DNA of 17,483 nucleotides from Myxococcota bacterium (GTDB lineage: Bacteria; Myxococcota_C; UBA6777), in NCBI GenBank assembly GCA_963169055.1, contig CAUJFU010000325.1, forward strand, positions 1-17,483. Reading direction: 5' to 3'. A model generated the notes under the pieces. It saw nothing but the letters and a program-made list of their open reading frames with translations. It had not been told where the DNA came from and did no database searches. Made by a program: the position numbers and the translations under genes. Positions 1 to 7,454 of the stretch are shown here, piece by piece; positions within the stretch are counted from its first letter, which is position 1, and each line of letters starts with the position of its first letter.

Positions 1-1028
1 AACCCCACTCCTGCCAAGGCTTTTCGATGTTGTTGAACCAAAGACGGTGCAGCGTACGAAACTTCGACATCTGGCTTGACCGAGCGCAAAAGTCCCCGAA
101 CATGGGCTTGAAAGATGCCGCGCATGGATTGGTGATATTGCGACTGCAAAAAGCTATTGACGCACTCCATCGACTGATTCACCGAATGATGCACGCGATC
201 TTGAATCAACTTATTGAGATCTTTGGAGATATCTTTGGAAAGCATCTCGATTCGGTAGCGGAACGGCTGCCCCAAAAAAGCCAATCGCGCCATCCGTTCG
301 GCCATCTCTTTGGCGGTGTGTTTGGAGAAGGTCGACTTGAGGCGTGTCCAGTACCGATATTCGCCGTACAGCTTACTCGCAGCGTTATCGACCTCCATAT
401 CCATCAGCACTTTGACTTTGTGCGTCATCCAAAGATCCTCAACGATGCGACGAAAATTCACCCGCGCCCCAACAAAACTCTCCTTACACAGTTTTACCAA
501 TTCTTCGCGCAAGTTTTCTTGCGTCAAACGGCGGCAACGCTGCATAGAATCCTCGAAGCCCTTTGCGGTCATCTCCGTCTCCGCAGGCTTCGGAGCGTCC
601 GTTTTTTTGGCTGGATGTGCAACAGACGGCTGCGTTGCTTTGGTGCGGGATGCAGAAGCCACAGGTGGCTGCGTTGCTTTGGTGGGGGACGCCAAAAGGC
701 GGGGGGTAGCAGCACGCAAGATCGGCTTCGATACGCTACCACGAGGCGCAGGTTGGCGCGGGGCCACAGAAGTCCGAGGCATTTGTTTTGATGGCAAAGG
801 CGAAACAAGTGGCGTCGGGAACCAAAGAAGCTCCGGCAAGCGAGGAGTCTCTTTTTGTAAAGGCTGCTTTCCTACAGGTTTTTTCTCAAGAATTCTTTTA
901 TTGAAAGGTTTTTTTTCTATCGAAGGTCGAGAAGAGGCTGGCGGCATGGCATTGATGTGGGCAACTCCCCCCCAAATTAATACACCCAAAAGAAAGCCTA
1001 ACCATTTGAAACCAAATCTCTTTTTCAT
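1..1028 (-). CDS. Secreted protein of unknown function, C-terminus outside the window
   Basis: The reading frame is open from an ATG at 1028 down to the left edge (342 codons, no stop), so the C-terminus is missing. An AAGGAG Shine-Dalgarno site (1035-1040) sits six bases before the ATG. Residues 1-27 form a clear signal peptide: basic MKKRFGFKW, a hydrophobic core, and a likely cut after HINA. Residues about 29-150 are a low-complexity linker rich in Pro, Lys, Thr and Ala. It includes a 13-residue duplication beginning TKATQP (DNA copies 39 bases apart near 628 and 667). Residues about 155-342 look like a globular, mostly helical domain rich in charged residues and Met, with few cysteines. 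I recognise no family. The layout suggests an exported protein with a flexible linker and a periplasmic or surface domain. Long plus-strand frames over this region have the biased composition of antisense shadows. Confidence 0.82.
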   Translation of the reverse strand, partial: MKKRFGFKWLGFLLGVLIWGGVAHINAMPPASSRPSIEKKPFNKRILEKKPVGKQPLQKETPRLPELLWFPTPLVSPLPSKQMPRTSVAPRQPAPRGSVSKPILRAATPRLLASPTKATQPPVASASRTKATQPSVAHPAKKTDAPKPAETEMTAKGFEDSMQRCRRLTQENLREELVKLCKESFVGARVNFRRIVEDLWMTHKVKVLMDMEVDNAASKLYGEYRYWTRLKSTFSKHTAKEMAERMARLAFLGQPFRYRIEMLSKDISKDLNKLIQDRVHHSVNQSMECVNSFLQSQYHQSMRGIFQAHVRGLLRSVKPDVEVSYAAPSLVQQHRKALAGVG

Positions 1029-1268
1029 GGGGAACTCCTTTCGACAGCGCCTTCTGGCTCTCCGTTGTGCTGCGTACAAAACAAGCCAAACAGAGAAAGC
1101 ACCGTGTTTATCGGCGCAAAGCAACGCGAGATCGGCAAAAGCGCGTTGCCTTTCGAGGCGACGTGCGGGATACTGGGGCGGCGGGCGTCAGCAAAGTGCA
1201 TGCCTTTTGTACAGGTTTGTGCAAAGGGGGCTTTTGCTTGGGCTTTGCGAGACACCTTGCGTCTTTGA

Positions 1269-1334
1269 ACTGCCAAGCCAGCAGAAGGCCGCACGCGCCC
1301 TCGGACTGCCAAGCCAACAGAAGGCCGCACGCGC
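1269..1334. repeat. Direct repeat pair, 30 nt, period 36
   Basis: Copies at 1269-1298 and 1305-1334 differ at one position (CCAGCAG versus CCAACAG). The core is GCCAAGCC followed by AGAAGGCCGCACGCGC. They lie directly before a second, different repeat pair. Confidence 0.85.
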
Positions 1335-1336
1335 AT

Positions 1337-1406
1337 CGCGCTACAGCCAACCCAAAAGGCAAGCAGAGCGAACATACCGCGCTACAGCCAACCCAAAAGG
1401 CAAGCA
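1337..1406. repeat. Direct repeat pair, 29 nt, period 41
   Basis: Copies at 1337-1365 and 1378-1406 are identical over 29 bases (CGCGCTACAGCC to GGCAAGCA). A 12-base unique segment separates them. Together with the preceding pair they form a small repeat cluster in non-coding DNA. Confidence 0.88.
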
Positions 1407-1892
1407 AAGCTAACGCATCGCCCCACAAGGTCAAGGCCGAGAGACTTGTTTCAGCGCGCCCCGACGCTGGGAAGAACGTGTATCAGCGGATCGCCCTTGG
1501 GATCTCCGCGTTTATTGCTCGGCTTGGATCAGATGGACTTGATGTAAAAAACCACATCACAGGATTGCTTTTTTCAACAAAGACTGTCTTTCGCAACGCA
1601 GCACAGGAACGCTCACCCAGAAGCGCCGAAGATTAACAAGATCCCGCACAAAGTCAACATGTTTTTTCCTGATGGAGTCTCACGTATGCGATGCCTTTTT
1701 TCTCCCTATGTAGCCTTGGCGCGATCGGCAACTCCCCTTCGATTCTTTGCTCAACATCGTAAAAGCCTTACACGATATCCGCCAAGTGTGCTATCAAATC
1801 GCTGGGGCCAGCCTCTTGTGGTTGCTCAAGAACAGGGCGATCATAGCCGATCGCACCGACGTTTCGGGCGAAATTCTCTCGGATCTCGGAGG

Positions 1893-3866
1893 ATGCCTCA
1901 CCCGAAGCTTTTTCGCGTCGCGTTGGCGGTGGTCATGGGGTTGATGTTGGGGGGAATCGAGCTATCTGCGCTCCTAGCGGCTCCCCCCGTGCGACCACCC
2001 CGCTTGACGGCCTTTTCGCCCCCTTCCACCGACTTACACTCCCCAAAACGCACGCACCCGCCACACCTCCCGACCTCACGGCCCTTTCCGAGCGTCCCTC
2101 ACCAAGCTCTTCCCCTGCACACAAACGCCCCAACGCTCCGAAGTCTTCCCACCACACGCCCCACGACGTTCGTCACACACGCCGAACAAACGCAATTCCG
2201 CGAAAGCGTCGATCCGTCTTCTGTGATGCCCTATTATCGAAGACTTGCGCAGACAAGCCCCTACATCCACATCGAACAGATCGGCCAAACCGATCACGGC
2301 TCACCGTTAGAACTCGTTGTGGTCTCCAAGCACCCAGACGCCCACCGAGCGCGCCGTCCCCCCAAAGATCACGTGATCCTATTTGTCCTCAATGGCATCC
2401 ACGCAGGCGAAGTCTGCGGCATCGACGCAACACAGATGTTGGTGCGAGATCTCTTGCTTCGGATGAACGATCCCACACAACTCAACCATCTCACTTTCGT
2501 GACGATCCCTGTGTTTAACTTGGGCGGCCATGCACGCTTTCACCCCTACAATCGGGTGAATCAAGAAGGCCCAGCACGCATGGGTTTTCGCGCCAACGCA
2601 CGCGGCTACAACCTCAACCGCGACTTCACCAAAGCCGACACCGCCAATATGCGCTCCTTCTACAAGGCTTTTCATCGGTGGTCGCCCCACATCCTGATCG
2701 ACAACCACACCACCAACGGCGCAGACTACCAGTACCCCATGACCTACCTGATCTCCGAACTCCCCAACGTCGCAGCCCCGTTGCGCCGATGGGTCGGCCA
2801 AGAACTCAAGCCCTACCTCGCAAAAGAGATGAAAGCGCTCGGTTATCCGATCTGTCCTTATGTGATGTACAAAAAAGGTGATGAACTCAAAAGCGGCATC
2901 CTACGGGGTGTTCCACCACCTCGCTTTTCCACGGGCTACGGCGAACTTTTCAACACCATCACCCTACTGAGCGAAGCCCACATGCTCAAAGATTTCCGTA
3001 CCCGCGTCATGGCAACCTATCACTTGATGCGCCACACGCTCGAATACGCCAACCAACACGCTGCCACGCTACGAAAAGCGCGGATACTGGCGGATCGACA
3101 AAGTACACAAAGCAAACGCTACGTCTTGCATTGGAGGCGAACGGAAAAGTCCCGACCTGTCGAGTTTTTGGGCTATGCCTACAAACGCACGCAAGGGACC
3201 GCATCAGGAGGCCGATGGATCCAATATGATCGCACGCGGCCTGTCACCTTCACGCTGCCCTTTTTCGACGATATCGTCCCCGCCCGAACCATCGATATCC
3301 CCACAGGGTATCTGATCCCCCGCGCATGGTACGACGTGATCACACGACTGCAAGCCAACCGTATTCAGATCACGCGACTCACAAAGCCCACACGCTTCCG
3401 CGTTCAACAAGCCTTCTTGTCTCAGCCGCGTTGGGTCTCACGCCCCTACGAAGGGCGGATGTTGCTCACGTCGTTTCAAACCCGCTGGATCACCCGCGAA
3501 TACCTCGCTCAAAAAGGCGATGTATGGGTCTCTACGCGCCAACCCTTTGTCCGCTACATCCTTGAAATGCTAGAGCCTGAAGCCCAAGACTCGTTTTTGC
3601 GATGGGGATTCTTCCAGACCATCTTTCAACAAAAAGAATATTTTTCCCCTTACCTTTTTGAAAAAACAGCACAACAGCTTTTGGAAAAAGCTCCGATTTT
3701 GCGGAAAAAATATCAAGAAAAGCTCCAAAAAGAACCTGCGTTTGCATCCGATGCTCTTCGGCGGCTACAGTATCTCTACAAACGTTCGCCCTACCACGAG
3801 CGGGATCTCAACCGCTACCCGATCGTTCGCATCTTGCAGACGTTGCCCGAGATCCGTTTGAGATAG
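1893..3866 (+). CDS. Exported M14-family zinc carboxypeptidase-like protein
   Basis: Predicted metallo-carboxypeptidase (peptidase family M14), probably periplasmic or secreted, removing C-terminal residues from peptides or acting on peptidoglycan stems. With the start at 1893 the protein has 657 residues. Residues 1-28 form a signal peptide (PHPKLFR, then a hydrophobic core ending SALLAA). Residues about 29-110 are a Pro/Thr/Ser-rich linker. The M14 domain follows: HAGE at 170-173 gives zinc ligands His170 and Glu173, RGYNLNRDF at 237-245 supplies the substrate-binding Asn-Arg pair, His272 in DNHTT is the third ligand, and Glu361 in LLSEAH fits the catalytic Glu. A C-terminal part of about 270 residues is unassigned. 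The start is uncertain. A GGAGG touches the ATG at 1893. In-frame ATGs at 1686 (GGAG at 1674-1677) and 1659 would add 69 or 78 atypical residues before the signal peptide. The substrate cannot be read from the sequence. Confidence 0.88.
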   Translation: MPHPKLFRVALAVVMGLMLGGIELSALLAAPPVRPPRLTAFSPPSTDLHSPKRTHPPHLPTSRPFPSVPHQALPLHTNAPTLRSLPTTRPTTFVTHAEQTQFRESVDPSSVMPYYRRLAQTSPYIHIEQIGQTDHGSPLELVVVSKHPDAHRARRPPKDHVILFVLNGIHAGEVCGIDATQMLVRDLLLRMNDPTQLNHLTFVTIPVFNLGGHARFHPYNRVNQEGPARMGFRANARGYNLNRDFTKADTANMRSFYKAFHRWSPHILIDNHTTNGADYQYPMTYLISELPNVAAPLRRWVGQELKPYLAKEMKALGYPICPYVMYKKGDELKSGILRGVPPPRFSTGYGELFNTITLLSEAHMLKDFRTRVMATYHLMRHTLEYANQHAATLRKARILADRQSTQSKRYVLHWRRTEKSRPVEFLGYAYKRTQGTASGGRWIQYDRTRPVTFTLPFFDDIVPARTIDIPTGYLIPRAWYDVITRLQANRIQITRLTKPTRFRVQQAFLSQPRWVSRPYEGRMLLTSFQTRWITREYLAQKGDVWVSTRQPFVRYILEMLEPEAQDSFLRWGFFQTIFQQKEYFSPYLFEKTAQQLLEKAPILRKKYQEKLQKEPAFASDALRRLQYLYKRSPYHERDLNRYPIVRILQTLPEIRLR

Positions 3867-3882
3867 AAGTTATCTGCCCACG

Positions 3883-5445
3883 TCAAGGGGCAGGAACCAT
3901 CACTCGCGCCCCACCATCCATCTCCACGCGCAACAAAACACGCGAAGGAGAGACCCACACAACTTCCCGTCCATCGGCGCTTTGCATCCGATGAACCTGA
4001 CCATGCCCCTCCAATCGCTCGCGCCCTGCGTACGAATACAAGCGCTGAACCACGCGCATCGTCCGCAAATCAAAATACGACAAGATCGTGTGCGCTCCGA
4101 CCTCAAACGGCAGTTGCATCAAAACACGCCATCGCCCCCATGCTGTAATCATCGGATGGTGTGCTGGTAAGGCGTACTCTTTCCCTCGCGCCTTGACCCA
4201 CAACCGTTTGCGCGATTGCCGCAGAGAAAAAGACACCTTCCCAAGGGGGCTTTCAAAGCGAACCACCGCACTACGCATCCCCGCGATCGCATCGGCATAA
4301 CAACGTGTATCGCTCTCTACGCTGCGCGATGCTCCGTTTCGAGACCACCGAAGCGTATCCCAAAAACGCACTGATTCGCCCTTTGCATCGGGGATATCGC
4401 GCAAGACCAATTCGCCTACCTGTTGGGATGAACCCCAACGACGCCCCTTCCACCCGCGCCGATACAACACAAACGTCTGTTCTTTTTTCGGCCACGATCC
4501 CGCATCACCCGCACGTTTGGAAAGCGGGTACAATCCCGCCGGCCAAAGCTGCTCATACACACCGACAGAACGCACGCGCTTTTTCACGACAAACCAGCAA
4601 CGGCCACCTTGATGATGACCTACAAACACACCGCCGCCCCAAGAGGCCCGACACAGCGAGCCGATCTGTCCAGCAACCCTCTTGTCGTAACGCAAAAACT
4701 GATACGGCTTGTGCGTCGGAAGCCCCCAAAAAAAATCCCGCGCACTCACCAACAACACCTGAAATGAATCTTGCACAAGAGGCGGATTTCCCGCCCCAAA
4801 CGTCGCATAACAACGCTTCCCATCGGACCAACCCTCCGCCCATTGATCCCCTTCGCGTAGGCGACACAAAGCCAAGGCTTTCCCGCGTGACCACCCCGCA
4901 CGCAAAGCCCAAACAGGGATCCCCGTGGTCGGCACATCGCCCCACAGATCATCTCCGCAAAAAGGCGACCTCCCCGCCAACCACACCTGCCCTTCTCCTG
5001 CGAGATGTAGCCCCCCTTCCCCGCCAAAGCGCAAAAACAACGCTGCGGGGGTCTCGGAGAAATAATGCCATCGCTGCCCCCGATAACGCAGTTCCAACAC
5101 CGAACGAAAACGCAAACATCGCGTAGCCATCGAAACAGGTTGGATCTCCAAGATGCTCGGAGCAAATTCGCCCGTCACATGGGTCACACGAAGCTTCAAT
5201 TGTGTCTGTGGTTTGTAAAAAATCGCTGAAACCCCACGCCCATCCAACAATCGTGCTTGAATCGAGGGCCTCGCCTGAATTCCACGCAACACCCAAGCAG
5301 CGCTGCTGCCCTCGCTCCCCAACCAGACCCACACACACACCAAACCCCACCACAGCACGCGCTTTCGTTGGACACAAAACCACTCCCAAACAGCCTCCAC
5401 TTGACAAACCTGCGCCCGATGGTGCAACAACACGATCTTCTCCAA
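3883..5445 (-). CDS. Exported protein of unknown function, Trp- and Arg-rich
   Basis: This 520-codon frame starts at a TTG (5445). It converges on the M14 gene with 16 bases between the stops. I recognise no family. A basic stretch (QRKRVLWWG) followed by a short Trp/Val/Leu-rich hydrophobic segment and GSEGSSA near residues 28-50 looks like a signal peptide or anchor. An in-frame GTG at 5400, with AGG about eight bases upstream, would give a more normal signal-peptide length and may be the real start. The rest is rich in Trp, Arg, Gly and aromatic residues with alternating polar and hydrophobic positions, as in beta-rich proteins. Several single cysteines are spread through it. No catalytic motif or repeat is evident. 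The plus-strand frames over it are Thr/Pro/Arg-rich shadows. The adjacent exported peptidase suggests envelope work, but that is only context. Confidence 0.75.
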   Translation of the reverse strand: MEKIVLLHHRAQVCQVEAVWEWFCVQRKRVLWWGLVCVWVWLGSEGSSAAWVLRGIQARPSIQARLLDGRGVSAIFYKPQTQLKLRVTHVTGEFAPSILEIQPVSMATRCLRFRSVLELRYRGQRWHYFSETPAALFLRFGGEGGLHLAGEGQVWLAGRSPFCGDDLWGDVPTTGIPVWALRAGWSRGKALALCRLREGDQWAEGWSDGKRCYATFGAGNPPLVQDSFQVLLVSARDFFWGLPTHKPYQFLRYDKRVAGQIGSLCRASWGGGVFVGHHQGGRCWFVVKKRVRSVGVYEQLWPAGLYPLSKRAGDAGSWPKKEQTFVLYRRGWKGRRWGSSQQVGELVLRDIPDAKGESVRFWDTLRWSRNGASRSVESDTRCYADAIAGMRSAVVRFESPLGKVSFSLRQSRKRLWVKARGKEYALPAHHPMITAWGRWRVLMQLPFEVGAHTILSYFDLRTMRVVQRLYSYAGRERLEGHGQVHRMQSADGREVVWVSPSRVLLRVEMDGGARVMVPAP

Positions 5446-5575
5446 CCCTCGGTTTTGTATGGCTCCCAGAACCCAACGGCCCTAGGCATCCATCAACAAA
5501 CGTCGATCCTTTCGACACAAAGAAGCCCGAATCATACCCCTTTCCCACGAGAAGGCAAGCCGAAGAGAGGCAAAC

Positions 5576-7312
5576 ATGAACAAATACCGCATGCTAAAAA
5601 AAGCAGGTGCCCTCCAAGAAGCTGTCGATTCGCTTTCTCACGCCTCAAGCAGCCTCACAAGCAACACCGGAAACTACAACGCCTACAACGAAGACGGTTT
5701 CGTGCAAACACAGCAAGCTGTCTTGAATGCCCCGCGCCGCCCAAACACCGTTGTCGGCGTCCAGTCGTTGAGCGCCGCCAACCCCTTTGAACAGATGCGT
5801 GCGGACGAATACGCTGCGATCCAACGCCTCAACCAAGAAAATGAGAGCTACGACTACGCGAGCGCCCACCAAACACGCGTGGGCATCCAAGCTCTCCCCA
5901 ACCTTCGTGCGGCTCCCGCAGGCCAACACGACGCCCCTTTTGCAAACAACGCTGGAGGACGGAATATCGCGATCGATCCGCACACAGGACGACACCTCCC
6001 TCCTGCCCCCAAACCCAACAATACAGCCCTTAGCCACCGTATGGAGGTCGAGATGGGTCTTTTTTTTCATACCATCCCCGAAGGACAGCGCGTTCTTCTT
6101 ACCGACAAAAACGGACGCGGCGAGCTGCTCGACGGTCCACAGCGCATCTGGTCGTGGGGCAGGAAAACCCAAGTTCTTTCCCAATACACCGCATATCCGG
6201 GAGAGTTCTTGATCGTTCGCAAGCGCGATGGCTCGCAAGAACACATCGCCGGCCCCGTCAAGGTCTGGTTTGATCCCCGCATCCACGCCAACATCGAAAA
6301 AGAAGAGGCCCTTCAGATCGCCGCCAAGGAAGCCATCGTGGTGTACGCTTCGGATCTCAGCGGCGATATCAACCAAGTCAAGCGCCGCATTGTCACGGGT
6401 CCGGCCTCTTTTGTCCCCAAGCCCGGTGAATGGCTCCACACCTTCAGTTGGCACGGTTCGCGTGGGGCAGATTACAAAAAATATCCCGGGGCACTCACCT
6501 TCCAAAAACTCTGGTTAATGCCCGATCAGATGTACCACGACGTTGAAGATGTCCGAACTGCCGACGATGTCGTGTTGACCATCAAACTGATGTTGTTCTT
6601 TGAGATGATCAACGTCGAAAAGATGCTTGATGAAACCCACGATCCGATCGGCGATTTCATCAACGCGACTTCTTCTGACGTGATCGATCTCGTTGGCCGC
6701 TACAGCTTCGAGGATTTCAAAGCCCGCACAGAACTGCTCAACCAACTCGAAAGCTACAGCCAACTCAACGATCGGGCCGAACAAGTCGGCTATCGTATCC
6801 GCAAGATCGTCTATCGCGGCTATTCCACCACCCTCGCGCTACAAGCCATGCACGAACAGGCGATCGAAGCCCGCACACGACTCAAACTTGAACGCGAAAC
6901 CGAAAACCAAGCCCAAGAACTCACGGACTTTAAACAAAAACGTGACTTTGAGCGCAGCACCAACGCTCGGCTCCAACAACGCAACCAGCACCAACACGAT
7001 CTCGAACTCCAACAAAAGCGCGAAGAGCACAACCTCTCGATCCAACAAAAACAACACCAACAACAACTCCAACTCCTCCAAGAACAACACGAAAGCGAAC
7101 GCCAACAGCGAGAACAAGACACCCTCCAACAACAAGAAGCCCAACGCCGGCAATACGAACAGCACGTCGCCTATATCGAGAAACTCAAAGAAGCGGGTGT
7201 GGATCTCACCGCCTACCTCACCCAAGGACGCGCCGATCAAGTGATCGAACTGCGCAACCAAAACGATACGCTTTCCCCTCACATCCACGTCAACAGCAAC
7301 ACCCACAGCTAA
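5576..7312 (+). CDS. SPFH/band-7 protein resembling major vault protein, with Gln-rich coiled coil
   Basis: The protein has 578 residues, with ATG at 5576 behind AGAGG (5566-5570). Residues 1-150 are a low-complexity N-terminal region in which VVGVQSL (59-65) and RVGIQAL (101-107) recur. Residues about 160-290 contain three segments of vault-repeat type, each marked by a Gly-Pro turn (DGPQRIW, AGPVKVWFDP, TGPASFVPKPGEW). Residues about 310-430 match the SPFH shoulder-like domain: a VRTADDVVLTIKLMLFFE stretch, THDPIGDFINA, and the YRIRKIVYRGY region. Residues about 430-535 form a long Gln/Glu/Arg-rich coiled coil, comparable in position to the vault cap helix. There is no signal peptide or obvious membrane segment, so the protein is probably cytoplasmic and may oligomerise into rings or shells. 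Eukaryotic major vault protein has more repeats (about nine), so this is a short relative. Family resemblance is from memory, not from a search. Confidence 0.8.
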   Translation: MNKYRMLKKAGALQEAVDSLSHASSSLTSNTGNYNAYNEDGFVQTQQAVLNAPRRPNTVVGVQSLSAANPFEQMRADEYAAIQRLNQENESYDYASAHQTRVGIQALPNLRAAPAGQHDAPFANNAGGRNIAIDPHTGRHLPPAPKPNNTALSHRMEVEMGLFFHTIPEGQRVLLTDKNGRGELLDGPQRIWSWGRKTQVLSQYTAYPGEFLIVRKRDGSQEHIAGPVKVWFDPRIHANIEKEEALQIAAKEAIVVYASDLSGDINQVKRRIVTGPASFVPKPGEWLHTFSWHGSRGADYKKYPGALTFQKLWLMPDQMYHDVEDVRTADDVVLTIKLMLFFEMINVEKMLDETHDPIGDFINATSSDVIDLVGRYSFEDFKARTELLNQLESYSQLNDRAEQVGYRIRKIVYRGYSTTLALQAMHEQAIEARTRLKLERETENQAQELTDFKQKRDFERSTNARLQQRNQHQHDLELQQKREEHNLSIQQKQHQQQLQLLQEQHESERQQREQDTLQQQEAQRRQYEQHVAYIEKLKEAGVDLTAYLTQGRADQVIELRNQNDTLSPHIHVNSNTHS

Positions 7313-7358
7313 CTCGCCCGTCCACCCGCCTCAAACACCCATCAACGTCGATATGCTG

Positions 7359-7454
7359 CAAGGCTCCGCAACCGAAGCCCACCCGCCTCAGACACCGCTA
7401 TCCCACCACCCCACTCAAGGCGAACCGAATGGCCCGTCCACCCGCCTTAAACAC
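7359..7454. repeat. Imperfect repeat cluster between convergent genes
   Basis: Two imperfect copies of about 38 bases (7359-7396 and 7416-7454) begin CAAGGC, contain AACCGAA, and end CCACCCGCCT followed by AGACAC or AAACAC. A partial third copy of the last part lies at 7316-7338, just after the SPFH gene stop. The last copy overlaps the polX stop codon (7447-7449). No clear hairpin with a T-tract is present, so it is not a recognisable terminator. Confidence 0.6.

Larger units (their letters stand above)
1029..1892. other. Gene-poor stretch between divergent genes
   Basis: This holds the upstream regions of the minus-strand secreted protein and the plus-strand peptidase. Both strands have open frames, but none shows a convincing protein-like composition with a start site. 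The exceptions are the possible N-terminal extension of the peptidase from 1686 and a 66-codon frame at 1747-1944, discussed elsewhere. It contains two pairs of direct repeats at 1269-1406 and a short inverted repeat (TGATGT/ACATCA, 1540-1559). I see no convincing promoter. It could be decayed coding sequence. Confidence 0.5.

Noticed and set aside
310-1413. Long plus-strand open frame (367 codons) over the left edge
   Set aside because: It lies antisense to the minus-strand secreted protein, which has a good ribosome site and signal peptide. The plus-strand translation has shadow-like composition and continues into repeat DNA.
1747-1944. Small frame of 65 residues with a plausible helical sequence
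   Set aside because: It has no ribosome site, its C-terminal part overlaps the signal peptide of the peptidase, and I recognise no family. Kept only as part of the start-site question.
3874-3893. Terminator between the convergent M14 and minus-strand genes
   Set aside because: CTGCCC/GGGCAG is only a six-base stem with an eight-base loop and no T-tract on either strand.
4305-5126. Plus-strand open frame of 273 codons
   Set aside because: Its Thr/Pro/Arg/Asn-rich translation without domains is typical of the antisense of a GC-rich gene; the minus-strand frame is longer and more protein-like.
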